This document shows, in pieces, positions 46,491-55,091 of a stretch of DNA of 64,000 bases. Position 1 is the first letter of the stretch. Each line of letters opens with the position of its first letter. Origin of the DNA: Nocardia nova. Lineage in GTDB: Bacteria > Actinomycetota > Actinomycetes > Mycobacteriales > Mycobacteriaceae. The position numbers and the translations under genes are program-made. The stretch is taken from contig NZ_PSZE01000024.1 in NCBI RefSeq assembly GCF_002933465.1, positions 1 through 64,000 of the forward strand. The letters run 5' to 3'. A model generated the notes under the pieces. The model did no database searches, had not been told where the DNA came from, and was given only the letters and a program-made list of their open reading frames with translations.

Positions 46491-47807
46491 CTATCCGGCG
46501 GGGCGGATCCGGCCCTGATCGCGGACGGACGGTGGGCGGGTGTCGGCGTGGTAGGCGGAACCACCGGCGGGCTCGTCGGACTGCCTGGTCGACGGCGCAC
46601 CCTCCGAATGTCGCGCGTGCTGGGGGCGCTCCGGGTGTCGGGGGTCTTCCGAGTGCTGGGGGTCTTCAGAGTGCTGGGGGTCTTCAGAGTGCTGGGGGTC
46701 TTCCGAGTTCTGGGGATTCTCCGAGTGCTGCGCCTTCGCGGCTCGCGGGTCACCGAGCTCAGTCCACGGCAGATCCGCGGGTGGCTCGGCTTCGCTCCCC
46801 GCGGTCTCGTTCTCGTCGCCACGGCCGTCGTGCCGGTGCTTGCGCCGGGCCCACCACTGTTTGAACTGTTCGAACCGGGTCGCGCGGGCCGGCCAGAACT
46901 CCTGCACGGTGGCGTTGAATTCCGCGCCCAGGATCACCGCGAAGGCCAGGAAGAACGTGAAGAGCAGGAAGGCGATCGGCGTCGCGAGTGCCCCGTAACT
47001 GACGCCGGCGCGCGCCGCGTAGGTCAGGTAGCGGCGCAGGATGTCGCTGGCCGCCATGAAGAAGATGCCGGCCACCAGGGCCCCGCCGAAGAGCCGGTGC
47101 CACGGCAGCGACCGATGCAGCGCCAGCTTGTACAACGTGGTCAGGCCGACGATGAGCAGCAGTCCGGCCGCCGGATAGTAGAAGTTGTCGATCAGGCGTA
47201 ACCCGGGTTCGCGCCAGTTCGGCGGCAGCGCGCGGCCGATCAGGGTCGGGCCCAACGCCACCAGCGGCAGCACGAACACCGCCGCCACCAGGAACAGCAG
47301 ATACAACCCGAGCGCGAAGATGCGCTGCCAGACCGGATGGCGGGCATCGGCCTGGCCGTGCGCGGCGACGATGGAATCGACGAAGGTCGCCATGGCCGAG
47401 GACCCCGCCCACAGCGACAGCACGAACCCCACCGAGACCACCGCCCCGCGGCCGCGCTGCAGCACGTCGCGCACGGTCGGCGCGATCATCTCGTCGACGA
47501 CGTTGGCGCTGAACAGATTGCGGCTGAAGCTGACGATCTTGCCCTCCACGATGTGGACGGTGTCGGGACCGAACAGGCCGCCGACATAACCGATACTGCC
47601 CAGCAGTCCGAGTAGCAGCGGCGCCAGCGAGAGGGTCTGCCAGAACGCGGCGGCGGCGGATTTGGCGAAGATCGAATCCGCCCACGCCTTCTCGGCGACT
47701 CGCGTGATCACTCGCCAGATGCGCCGGAGCGCGGCCACGACTCGACCGCGCAGCCGCTGCCGGGATCGCGCTGCGCCGGAGGTCGAGGCCGGTCGGTCGG
47801 AACACAT
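46491..47807 (-). CDS. YihY/BrkB-family inner-membrane protein
   Basis: 438 residues from ATG 47807. About six membrane helices with YihY-family signatures (KSAAAAFWQTLSLAPLLLGL, NWREPGLRLIDNFYYPAAGL, GVSYGALATPIAFLLFTFFL, GAEFNATVQE). The family was once called RNase BN but has no shown nuclease activity; it is treated as a transporter-like protein of unknown substrate. Corresponds to M. tuberculosis Rv2707. The hydrophilic C-terminus (~110 residues) contains a repeat of SEDPQH hexapeptides. Codons upstream of 47807 are open but not family-like. Confidence 0.9.
   Translation of the reverse strand: MCSDRPASTSGAARSRQRLRGRVVAALRRIWRVITRVAEKAWADSIFAKSAAAAFWQTLSLAPLLLGLLGSIGYVGGLFGPDTVHIVEGKIVSFSRNLFSANVVDEMIAPTVRDVLQRGRGAVVSVGFVLSLWAGSSAMATFVDSIVAAHGQADARHPVWQRIFALGLYLLFLVAAVFVLPLVALGPTLIGRALPPNWREPGLRLIDNFYYPAAGLLLIVGLTTLYKLALHRSLPWHRLFGGALVAGIFFMAASDILRRYLTYAARAGVSYGALATPIAFLLFTFFLAFAVILGAEFNATVQEFWPARATRFEQFKQWWARRKHRHDGRGDENETAGSEAEPPADLPWTELGDPRAAKAQHSENPQNSEDPQHSEDPQHSEDPQHSEDPRHPERPQHARHSEGAPSTRQSDEPAGGSAYHADTRPPSVRDQGRIRPAG
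46635..46724 (-). repeat. Five tandem 18-bp units in the YihY C-terminus
   Basis: Unit GTGCTGGGGGTCTTCMGA on the plus strand at 46635, 46653, 46671, 46689 and 46707; the middle copies are identical, the outer two diverge. On the coding strand it gives SEDPQH-type hexapeptides. It is a coding minisatellite whose copy number may vary between strains. Confidence 0.9.
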
Positions 47808-47989
47808 CGTCAGTACAGCATTGCCCACCGAGGGCGCGACGGCAGCAACGGGCGGTGAACGTGTCGTCAGTGTTCTGTCGCACAGGCCCGCGGTGATCTG
47901 CGAGGTGAGCCGGGCGGCCATCGGATTCCGGGCAGATGAGGTGGTGTCGAATTGGCTAGGTGTCGGTGCCGGTCGCTACTCTCTGTCGA

Positions 47990-49711
47990 GTGACTTCGGG
48001 TGGTGGCGGTTCGTTACGAGCATGGCAGCGCAGAGCACTCACCAGATATCTGACGACCAAACCACGCGACTTCCTGGCCGTGGCCACGCCCGGGGCGGGT
48101 AAGACGACGTTCGCGCTGCGGCTGGCGACCGAACTGCTCACCGACCGCACCGTCGACCAGGTCACCGTGGTCGCGCCCACCGAACATCTCAAGCATCAGT
48201 GGTCGGCGGCGGCGGCACGGATCGGCATTCAGCTGGATTCGAACTTCTCCAACAGCACCGGAGGCACCTCCGGCGATTTCCACGGCGTCGTGGTCACCTA
48301 CGCCCAGGTCGCCTCGCACCCGTTCAAGCACCGGGTGCGGACCGAGAATCGCCGGACCCTGGTAATTCTCGACGAGATCCACCACGCCGGTGACGCCAAG
48401 AGCTGGGGTGATGCGGTGGCCGAGGCGTTCGGCGACGCCACCCGCCGCCTGGCGCTCACCGGTACCCCCTTCCGCAGTGACGATTCGCAGATTCCGTTCG
48501 TCAACTACGAACCGGACGAGTCCGGATTTCCGCGGTCGAGTGCCGACTACACCTACGGCTATTCCGAGGCCCTGGCCGACGGTGTGGTCCGGCCGGTGGT
48601 CTTCCTCGCCTACTCCGGTGAGGCGCAGTGGCGCGACAGCGCGGGCGAGGAGTACTCCGCCCGGCTGGGCGAACCGCTGAGCGCCGAACAGACCGCACGC
48701 GCCTGGCGCACTGCCCTCGATCCGGCCGGTGACTGGATGTCGAAGGTGCTGACCGCCGCCGACACCCGGCTGCGGCAGCTGCGGGCCACCGGCATACCCG
48801 ACGCGGGTGGCCTGGTGATCGCGACCGATCAGGAGAAGGCCCGCGATTACGCCGAACTGCTGGAACATATTTCGGGCAGTAAACCGGCGGTGGTCCTCTC
48901 CGACGACCCCACCTCCTCCCAGCGGATCGGGGAGTTCAGCAACAACACCGACCCGTGGATGGTCGCCGTGCGCATGGTGTCCGAAGGTGTGGACGTGCCG
49001 CGCCTGGCCGTCGGCGTCTACGCCACCAGCGCGTCGACCCCGCTGTATTTCGCCCAGGCCATCGGCCGTTTCGTGCGTGCGCGCCGGACCGGGGAGACCG
49101 CGAGCGTCTTTCTGCCGTCGGTGCCGGTGCTGCTCGATCTGGCCGCCCAGCTCGAGGTGCAGCGCGACCACGTCATCGGCAAACCGCATCGGGAGAAGAA
49201 CGCCCTCGACGACGAGCTGCTGATCGACGCCAACAAGCAGAAGGACGAACCGGGCGAGGAGGAACGCGCCTTCGTCGCGCTGGCGGCCGATGCCGAACTG
49301 GATCAGGTGATCTACGACGGCGACTCGTTCGGCACCGCGACGTTCTCCGGTAGCGACGAGGAGGCCGACTACCTCGGCATTCCGGGCCTTCTGGACGCCG
49401 ATCAGATGCGCGCCCTGCTGCGCGACCGCCAGAGCCGCCAGATCCGCGAACGCAGCGCCGCCGTCTCGGTGGCCGAGGCGCCCGACGCCGGCCCCTCCGC
49501 GGCGGCGGCGGCTGAACGCGTCGCGACCGCCGATCGGCTGGGGGAGCTGCGGCGCGAACTCAACTCGCTGGTCGCCATGCATCATCACCGCACCGGTAAG
49601 CCGCACGGGGTGATCCACGGCGAGCTCCGGCGCGAGTGCGGCGGGCCGCCGACAGCGCTGGCGACCGCCGATCAGCTGTCTCAGCGCATCGCGGCACTGC
49701 GGCGCATGTAG
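47990..49711 (+). CDS. SF2 DEAD/DEAH-box helicase (DEIH type)
   Basis: 573 residues from GTG 47990. Motif I VATPGAGKTTFALRLA (~residue 35), II ILDEIHHAGD, III LALTGTPFRSD, a helicase C lobe with VRMVSEGVDVPRLAVGVYAT and FAQAIGRFVRARRTGE. The C-terminus ends in a helical region. It resembles type III restriction/UvrB-like SF2 translocases found widely in actinobacteria, but no methylase or specificity gene is near, so a housekeeping repair or RNA role is as likely. Confidence 0.9.
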   Translation: MTSGGGGSLRAWQRRALTRYLTTKPRDFLAVATPGAGKTTFALRLATELLTDRTVDQVTVVAPTEHLKHQWSAAAARIGIQLDSNFSNSTGGTSGDFHGVVVTYAQVASHPFKHRVRTENRRTLVILDEIHHAGDAKSWGDAVAEAFGDATRRLALTGTPFRSDDSQIPFVNYEPDESGFPRSSADYTYGYSEALADGVVRPVVFLAYSGEAQWRDSAGEEYSARLGEPLSAEQTARAWRTALDPAGDWMSKVLTAADTRLRQLRATGIPDAGGLVIATDQEKARDYAELLEHISGSKPAVVLSDDPTSSQRIGEFSNNTDPWMVAVRMVSEGVDVPRLAVGVYATSASTPLYFAQAIGRFVRARRTGETASVFLPSVPVLLDLAAQLEVQRDHVIGKPHREKNALDDELLIDANKQKDEPGEEERAFVALAADAELDQVIYDGDSFGTATFSGSDEEADYLGIPGLLDADQMRALLRDRQSRQIRERSAAVSVAEAPDAGPSAAAAAERVATADRLGELRRELNSLVAMHHHRTGKPHGVIHGELRRECGGPPTALATADQLSQRIAALRRM

Positions 49712-49723
49712 CACGCTGCGGCT

Positions 49724-50338
49724 TCAGCGCTGTTCTATGCGGGTCGATTCCGGCCATGCCTGCAGTGCCCGGTCGATGGTCCGGCCGAGCCGGTGCAGGT
49801 CCACGCCGTCACCGGCTTGCACCGACAGTCCGAACAGCACGGCGGTGTAGAAATCGGCGAGACCGTCGATGTCGGTGTCGGCCGGCAGATCGCCGTCGTG
49901 AACGCCGCGCTCTAGTCGCTGCCGCACCGCCTCGGTGGTGTGGCGACGGCGTTCGGCGAGCAGATCGCGGACGGCGCCGTGGCGGGGGCCCGCCGTATTG
50001 CCCGCGACCACCACCAAACATCCGCGCGGCGTGGCGGGGTCGCAGTAGGCGGCCGCGTTGTCGCGCAGCATCGCCTCGACGGCCGCGCGAGCGGTCGGCG
50101 CGGTCTGCAGCGCACGGGCGGTGTATCCGCCTTCGGTGCGGCCGTAGAGCTCGACGGCTTCACGGAACAATTGCTCCTTGCATCCGAAGGCGGCGTACAG
50201 ACTGGGGGAATTGATCCCCATCGCGGACGTCAGATCGCTCATCGCGGCGCCTTCGTAGCCGTGTTCCCAGAACACTTCCATGGCGCGCCGCAGCGCGAAG
50301 TCGCGATCGAATCCGCGCGGTCGTCCGCGTTCGGCCAT
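49724..50338 (-). CDS. TetR/AcrR-family regulator of the adjacent SDR gene
   Basis: 204 residues. N-terminal HTH (ERGRPRGFDRDFALRRAMEV, SDLTSAMGINSPSLYAAFGC) and a C-terminal ligand domain with DPATPRGCLVVV, usual in the TetR subgroup that represses nearby reductases. Divergent from the SDR gene across a 101-bp AT-rich region holding two mirrored copies of one site. Confidence 0.92.
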   Translation of the reverse strand: MAERGRPRGFDRDFALRRAMEVFWEHGYEGAAMSDLTSAMGINSPSLYAAFGCKEQLFREAVELYGRTEGGYTARALQTAPTARAAVEAMLRDNAAAYCDPATPRGCLVVVAGNTAGPRHGAVRDLLAERRRHTTEAVRQRLERGVHDGDLPADTDIDGLADFYTAVLFGLSVQAGDGVDLHRLGRTIDRALQAWPESTRIEQR

Positions 50339-50348
50339 CGAATCCTCT

Positions 50349-50428
50349 TTCTGTGTCGATCACTAAATATATCTCTTGACGCCCGTCTGCCGAACTGCTT
50401 GTCTATTTTTATATTGATCAACACAGAA
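50349..50428. promoter_or_regulatory. Mirrored operator pair between TetR and SDR genes
   Basis: TTCTGTGTCGATCACTA (50349-50365) and, on the opposite strand, TTCTGTGTTGATCAATA (50428-50412) match at 15 of 17 bases. Each lies directly before one of the divergent genes, with TTGACG (50376-50381) as a -35-like hexamer for the SDR gene between them. Two binding sites for the TetR protein would repress both genes. Confidence 0.72.
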
Positions 50429-50439
50429 TTGGAGTGCAG

Positions 50440-51177
50440 ATGAGCGAGTCGACCGCCGTGGCTCTTGTGACCGGAGGAAGCCGGGGCATCGGCGCCGCGA
50501 TCGCGCGGCGCCTGGCCGCCGACGGCATGGATGTGGCGCTGACCTACCGCGGCGCGGCCCGGTCGGCCGAGGCGGTGGCCGCCGATATCCGGGCTCTCGG
50601 GCGGCGCGCGATCGCGGTGCGAGCCGACAGCGCCGATGCCGCGCAGGTCGCCGCGGCGGTCCATCGCACCGCCGCGGAACTGGGTGGGGTCGACATCCTG
50701 GTCAACAACGCGGGCATCTTCCCGGCCAGGCCGTTCACCGACTTCACCGTTGCCGAGATCGACGAGGCGCTGCACATCCACGCCCGCGCCGCTTTCGTCG
50801 CGGCACAGGCCGCGTTGGCGTACATGGATCGCGGCGGGCGCATCATCAGCATCGGGTCGAACCTGTCCGAACGCGCGTTGTTCGAGGGGCTGACGCTCTA
50901 CAACCTGAGCAAATCCGCACTCAACGGATTCACCCGAGCCCTCGCACGGGAACTGGGTCCGCGCGGGATCACGGTCAACCTGGTACAGCCGGGCTCCACG
51001 GACACCGATATGAATCCGGCCGCGTCGTCCCAGGCCGAAAACCAGCTACGGCATTCGGCACTCGGCCGGTTCGGCGAGGCCGACGACGTCGCGGGTGTCG
51101 TCGCCTTCCTCGCCGGCCCGTCCGGCGCCCGCCTGACCGGTGCGACCCTCACCGTCGACGGCGGCACCAACGCCTGA
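50440..51177 (+). CDS. Short-chain dehydrogenase/reductase (FabG-like)
   Basis: 245 residues, classical SDR. TGGSRGIG cofactor motif at about residues 11-18, NNAG, and catalytic Ser/Tyr/Lys in SIGSNLSERALFEGLTLYNL with YNLSK. Arg in the cofactor region (TYRGAARSAE) favours NADPH. Start ATG 50440 with GGAG before it. Under control of the divergent TetR protein, so it likely acts on a xenobiotic or secondary-metabolite carbonyl that is the inducer. Confidence 0.93.
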   Translation: MSESTAVALVTGGSRGIGAAIARRLAADGMDVALTYRGAARSAEAVAADIRALGRRAIAVRADSADAAQVAAAVHRTAAELGGVDILVNNAGIFPARPFTDFTVAEIDEALHIHARAAFVAAQAALAYMDRGGRIISIGSNLSERALFEGLTLYNLSKSALNGFTRALARELGPRGITVNLVQPGSTDTDMNPAASSQAENQLRHSALGRFGEADDVAGVVAFLAGPSGARLTGATLTVDGGTNA

Positions 51178-51252
51178 ACTCCCGTCGTGCGGGCCGGACT
51201 GTGCGGGTCCGCACGACGGTGCCTGCCCCGAGCCGGACGGCAGCGGCGCCGC

Positions 51253-51846
51253 CTAACCGGTGGAGGAGCGTCGCCGCACTCGCTCACCCGTCGGCACGCC
51301 GGTGAAAAACGTAGCGGGGTCGAGAGAATCGAGCGGTGTCCACCGCGCGGGCGGGGCGTCCGCCGTTCCGCTTTCCGCCGCGCCCCCGGACCGGTAGCCC
51401 TGCAGATCCAGTGACAGCCAAGGGTTCTCGTCCACAGCTCGGGCGAGGGCATAGCAGCTGGCCAGCAGGTGCAGGCAGCGTGGGTTGCGGGCCGAACACG
51501 AGCAGTCGGTCGCACCGAGTCGCGGTATCGGGGCCAGGCCGGCGGCGGTGAGGGCGGCGTGCACCTCATCGGTGAGCTGGACCAGCTGCGCGGGGATGTG
51601 CGCGGCCATGGCGCTCACTACGGACGCCGGCAGCGGTGCGATCTCCAGCAGCGTCACCGATGCCTGCCCGCCACGATGGATGTGCGCAGCGACCGTGGTG
51701 CCGTCGATCTTCAGGTGCACGCCGCCGTTGCGGGCGATACTGCGTGCACGGGGCAGCAGCGGCTCGGGGCGTGCCGTCCGGATCGGCTCCGCCAGCCGCA
51801 CCCACCCCATACCCCATGGCGTGTAACCGAATTCGCTGTCGGGCAT
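51253..51846 (-). CDS. SWIM zinc-finger protein, partner of the SNF2 helicase
   Basis: 197 residues. SWIM motif CxCxnCxH visible as CSCSARNPRCLHLLA (about residues 115-129). The N-terminal region (GVHLKIDGTTVAAHIHRGGQ) is the usual conserved part in such proteins. It starts one base after the SNF2 gene stop, so the two are coupled; in many bacteria the same pair is thought to act in DNA handling. Confidence 0.88.
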   Translation of the reverse strand: MPDSEFGYTPWGMGWVRLAEPIRTARPEPLLPRARSIARNGGVHLKIDGTTVAAHIHRGGQASVTLLEIAPLPASVVSAMAAHIPAQLVQLTDEVHAALTAAGLAPIPRLGATDCSCSARNPRCLHLLASCYALARAVDENPWLSLDLQGYRSGGAAESGTADAPPARWTPLDSLDPATFFTGVPTGERVRRRSSTG

Positions 51847-51847
51847 G

Positions 51848-53536
51848 TCAATTACCTCGCTTCCGGCGCAATACGGCCAAGAGGTGGTCGTCGTCCAACC
51901 GGGCCAGCCCGGCCACCGCCGAACGTCCGTCGCCGGCGCCGAGTCCGGCCAGCGCGGATTTGCGATCGTGCATGCCGGCGATATGTTCCTCGACGGTGGT
52001 AGCGCTGGTCAGTGTGGTGATCGTGACCGGGCGGGTCTGCCCGATGCGGTGTGCGCGGTCCGACGCCTGCGCTTCGACCGCGGGATTCCACCAGCGGTCG
52101 TAGTGCACCACGTCCGCGCCGCGGGTCAGGGTCAGGCCGGTTCCGGCGGCTCGCAGGCTCAATATCAGGATCGGCGGGCCGTGAGCGCTCTGGAAAGCGG
52201 TGACGATCGCACCGCGTTCGCCCTGCGACAGACCGCCGTGGAATACCGGCGCCTCGACTCCGAACCGCTCGGCGCAGTGGCGTGCCAGTAACTCCCCGGT
52301 GCGCCGATACTGGGTGAAAACCAATGTCGGGCAGTCCAGTTCGAGGTTGTTGGCGAGGATATCGGAGCAGACGTCGAATTTTCCGCTACGCCCACTGAGT
52401 TCGTCGAGATCGCCGGTGACCAGCCCGGGATGGTTGCACACCTGCTTCAGGGCGGTCAGCGCGGCCAGGACGCGCGCGTTGCGTTCGGCGCCCACACCGA
52501 ATCCGTCGGCCTCGGCGCGGTCGAGCAGTTCGTCGTAGAGGCGCTGTTGTTCCGCGGTCAGATCGCAGACCAGGTCGGTGTGGATCTTCGGCGGCAAGGT
52601 CGCGGCCACCTGAATCTTGCGGCGGGCCAGCACGATCGGCTCGATGGTGTCGTGCAGTCGCTGCACGGCGGCGGTGGAACCCTCCTCGATGGGACGGACG
52701 AAGCGCCGCCGGAACTGCGCCTTGTGTGTGAACGCCGCGGGCGTGACCAGATTGAGCAGTGCCCAGAGTTCGTCGAGATGGTTCTCCACGGGCGTGCCGG
52801 TCAAGGCGACCCGCGCTCGCGCGGACACGGCGCGCGCCGCTCGTGAGACCTGTGTGCGGGGATTCTTCAGCACTTGCGCCTCGTCGAATATCGCGGTGGC
52901 CCAGTCGATATCGGTCAGTGCCGGCCCGTGGCCGCGCAGCGTCGGATATCCGATGACGAGCACCGCATCGGGCCCGGGCTCGCCGAGTTCGCCGCCGCGC
53001 CAGGCGAGCGGGCGCAGTCCGGGCGCGAAGCGGGTGATCTCGTGTATCCAGTTGCCGACCAGCGAGGTCGGACAGACCACCACTTGCGGGCCGGATGCGG
53101 CGCGTCCGAGAAGAAAGCCGATGGCCTGCACGGTCTTTCCCAGTCCCATCTCGTCGGCGAGCACCGCGCCGCCGTAGTCGGCGGTCGTGCGGTGCAGCCA
53201 GGAGATCCCGCGCGCCTGATAGGGCCGCAACCGCGTGTGCAGCGGTTCGCGCAACGCCCGCACGATGCCCTCGGTCTCACGGTAGGCCCGCACCGCTCGG
53301 TCGGCGGAGATGATCGCGGTGGCCGCGGCATTGGGTACGGCGTGGGCGGCGGCGGGCAACAGCTCCGGCCCGCCTGCCTCTCGTGCGACGCGCTGCCAGG
53401 CCGACAGTGAGGAACCGGCGCGGCCCACCTCGACCCCGCCGAGTCGGTCGCCGTCGACCACGGTGCAGGCCACCTCGCTCACCCCGATAGCGGTGCCGCC
53501 GGGATCCGGGAGGGCGAGCCGGACGGTATCGCGCAC
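51848..53536 (-). CDS. SNF2-family DNA-dependent ATPase/helicase
   Basis: 562 residues from GTG 53536. SNF2 motifs: I LADEMGLGKTVQAIGFLLGR, II DEAQ (IFDEAQVLKNPRTQVSR), III ALTGTPVENHLDELWALLNL, V ILSLRAAGTGLTLTRGADVV, VI DRAHRIGQTRPVTI. The reading frame with sensible protein (PDRHAFALWNWDGAATEAPP) goes on 31 codons above this GTG to a CTG at 53629, with GAGGG just before it and no ATG/GTG/TTG, so the real start may be CTG. Operon with the SWIM gene; divergent from a TetR gene. Confidence 0.88.
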   Translation of the reverse strand: MRDTVRLALPDPGGTAIGVSEVACTVVDGDRLGGVEVGRAGSSLSAWQRVAREAGGPELLPAAAHAVPNAAATAIISADRAVRAYRETEGIVRALREPLHTRLRPYQARGISWLHRTTADYGGAVLADEMGLGKTVQAIGFLLGRAASGPQVVVCPTSLVGNWIHEITRFAPGLRPLAWRGGELGEPGPDAVLVIGYPTLRGHGPALTDIDWATAIFDEAQVLKNPRTQVSRAARAVSARARVALTGTPVENHLDELWALLNLVTPAAFTHKAQFRRRFVRPIEEGSTAAVQRLHDTIEPIVLARRKIQVAATLPPKIHTDLVCDLTAEQQRLYDELLDRAEADGFGVGAERNARVLAALTALKQVCNHPGLVTGDLDELSGRSGKFDVCSDILANNLELDCPTLVFTQYRRTGELLARHCAERFGVEAPVFHGGLSQGERGAIVTAFQSAHGPPILILSLRAAGTGLTLTRGADVVHYDRWWNPAVEAQASDRAHRIGQTRPVTITTLTSATTVEEHIAGMHDRKSALAGLGAGDGRSAVAGLARLDDDHLLAVLRRKRGN

Positions 53537-53653
53537 ACCGGGTGGCGGGGCTTCGGTGGCCGCGCCGTCCCAGTTCCACAGGGCGAACGCATGGCGGTCG
53601 GGCAGATAGGTCGCGTGTGTCGTGTGCAGAGGACCCTCGCTTATCTACGTATG

Positions 53654-53685
53654 CCGTACGGAGTATTATAACCCCGTACGGTGTA
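53654..53685. promoter_or_regulatory. Paired TetR operator, CCGTACGGWGTA repeated at 20 bp
   Basis: CCGTACGGAGTA (53654-53665) and CCGTACGGTGTA (53674-53685) each hold the perfect palindrome CCGTACGG; centres are 20 bp apart, two helical turns, with TATTATAAC (a -10-like sequence) between. They sit between the SNF2 and TetR genes, so binding could repress both. Confidence 0.75.
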
Positions 53686-53706
53686 ATGGATTCCCCGAGG
53701 AGCGTT

Positions 53707-54456
53707 GTGGCCCAGAAATCAGCCTCCGACCGGGCGCGACAGGTGATCGCCCTGCTGTGGCGCCGCGAACTTCCGGCCCGCCCGGGCGTGCGCGGGCCGA
53801 AGCAGACGGTCGAGGTGGACGAGGTGATTCGCACCGCGGTCCGGATCGCCGACCGCGACGGTTACTGCGCGGTCTCCGTCCGGGCGGTGGCGGCGGCGCT
53901 CGGGCTGCGGCCGATGAGTCTTTACACCTACGTCCCGGACAAGCAGGCGCTGATCATCGCGATGGTCGACTGGGTGGCCGGCGAGGACGTGCCGCTCGAC
54001 CCGGCCGCACCCCTGCGTGAGCGTCTGGCGGCCATTGCTCGCGGTGTGCGCGCGGAACTGCTCACCCATCCGTGGCTACTGGAGGTACCGCCGTGGCGGC
54101 TGGATCTGGGTCCGGGGCGGCTGCGACGCTACGAACGGCAGCTGGGGGCGCTGGAAGGTTCGGGGCTGTCCGATATCGACATGGATCGGACCATTGCTGT
54201 GCTGTCGGACTTCGCCACCGGCAATGCTCGCACGGCGGTCGCGGCCCGGCGCGGCGCCGAGGAGATGAGCGATGCGCGGTGGTGGGAGGCGCACGGGCCG
54301 GTTCTCACCGAGGCCATGACGGGGCAGTGGTTTCCGCTGGCGGAGCGGGTGGGCAGCGCGGTGGGGGAGCAGTATCAGGCCCCCGGGGATCCCGAGGGTG
54401 CCTTCGAGTACGGACTGGCCCGCCTGCTGGACGGGCTGGCACCCCAGCGCCTGTGA
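53707..54456 (+). CDS. TetR-family regulator (TetR_C type)
   Basis: 249 residues from GTG 53707. HTH DEVIRTAVRIADRDGYCAVS and VRAVAAALGLRPMSLYTYV, then the C-terminal domain of tetracycline-repressor type (WLLEVPPWRLDLGPGRLRRY, VLSDFATGNARTAVAAR). GAGGAG at 53697-53702 supports this start; ATG 53686 is possible as a leaderless start but abuts the operator. Likely represses itself and perhaps the SNF2-SWIM operon. Confidence 0.9.
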   Translation: MAQKSASDRARQVIALLWRRELPARPGVRGPKQTVEVDEVIRTAVRIADRDGYCAVSVRAVAAALGLRPMSLYTYVPDKQALIIAMVDWVAGEDVPLDPAAPLRERLAAIARGVRAELLTHPWLLEVPPWRLDLGPGRLRRYERQLGALEGSGLSDIDMDRTIAVLSDFATGNARTAVAARRGAEEMSDARWWEAHGPVLTEAMTGQWFPLAERVGSAVGEQYQAPGDPEGAFEYGLARLLDGLAPQRL

Positions 54457-54469
54457 TCTGAGACACGAA

Positions 54470-54493
54470 AAGGGCGGCCCGGAGGCCGCCCTT
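54470..54493. terminator. Terminator AAGGGCGGCC-CGGA-GGCCGCCCTT
   Basis: A 10-bp perfect stem (54470-54479, 54484-54493) with a 4-base loop, between the convergent TetR and DUF7455 genes; A and T runs on the flanks make it work on both strands. Confidence 0.85.
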
Positions 54494-54520
54494 GGCTGAC
54501 AGGGGACGTGAGGAGCCGGC

Positions 54521-54715
54521 CTACAGTGCCGGTGCCGACTCGGTATCGATGACTGCCTCCAGTTCGCGCAGACGCTCCATGTGCTCGTTCGCGTGGTGCT
54601 GGCAGAAGAGCAACTCGCCACCGGCGGGAAGTGTCGCGCGCACGCGCGCGGCCGCGCCGCAGCGGTCGCAACGATCGACCGCAGTCAGTGGGGTGCTTGT
54701 CAGTGTTCCTGGCAT
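54521..54715 (-). CDS. DUF7455 small zinc-ribbon protein
   Basis: 64 residues. CDRCGAAARVRATLPAGGE and FCQHHANEHMERLR give a Cys2-Cys/His zinc site; the C-terminus is a short charged helix. Common in actinobacteria near sigA; function unknown. Confidence 0.88.
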   Translation of the reverse strand: MPGTLTSTPLTAVDRCDRCGAAARVRATLPAGGELLFCQHHANEHMERLRELEAVIDTESAPAL

Positions 54716-55091
54716 GACTCCTCCGTCCTGGCTCCCGGCGCAGAAAGCCGTTCACCTGGTGTGGGGCCCGCGGTCCCTTCCGCGGGCTCGCTACCGCTAC
54801 TTCCCAGCAGTGGCTGATGACTACTCTGTCAGACGTTCGGGACGGGGGCTTTGTTCCCGAAGATGTTTGTATGTGTTTTCCCTAACATGACCAGGTATTT
54901 CGCTGTGGGCGAACACCATGGCCATCCTTGGGAACCTCGGTTCACCACCTGTGGTTCAACACTTCGGAAAAAGGCCGATCCAGTTGTCTGCTCGCAGATT
55001 ACCCGCGCCCACCGACAATCAACCGCTCAATCAACCGTCCGCTTCGTTCTGTTCGGCGGGTCGCGCGCGCCACGCTGGGTATGGTGCAGCC
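54716..55091. other. Intergenic region, lower GC, no gene seen
   Basis: 376 bp between the divergent DUF7455 and DUF952 genes. The stretch 54830-55040 is clearly AT-richer than its surroundings. It holds an inverted repeat TTCGGGA...TCCCGAA near 54835-54862 and two GGTTCA direct repeats near 54943-54960. Multiple promoters are likely; a small RNA is possible but not supported by a clear terminator. Confidence 0.5.

Noticed and set aside
46635..46724. Regular repeats as a CRISPR array
   Set aside because: Units are contiguous, have no spacers and keep a coding frame.
47990..49711. SF2 helicase as part of a restriction or defence island
   Set aside because: No methyltransferase, nuclease, integrase or transposase in the neighbourhood; TetR/SDR and YihY genes flank it.
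48014..49714. 566-codon open frame antisense to the SF2 helicase
   Set aside because: Helicase motifs lie on the plus strand; the antisense has none.
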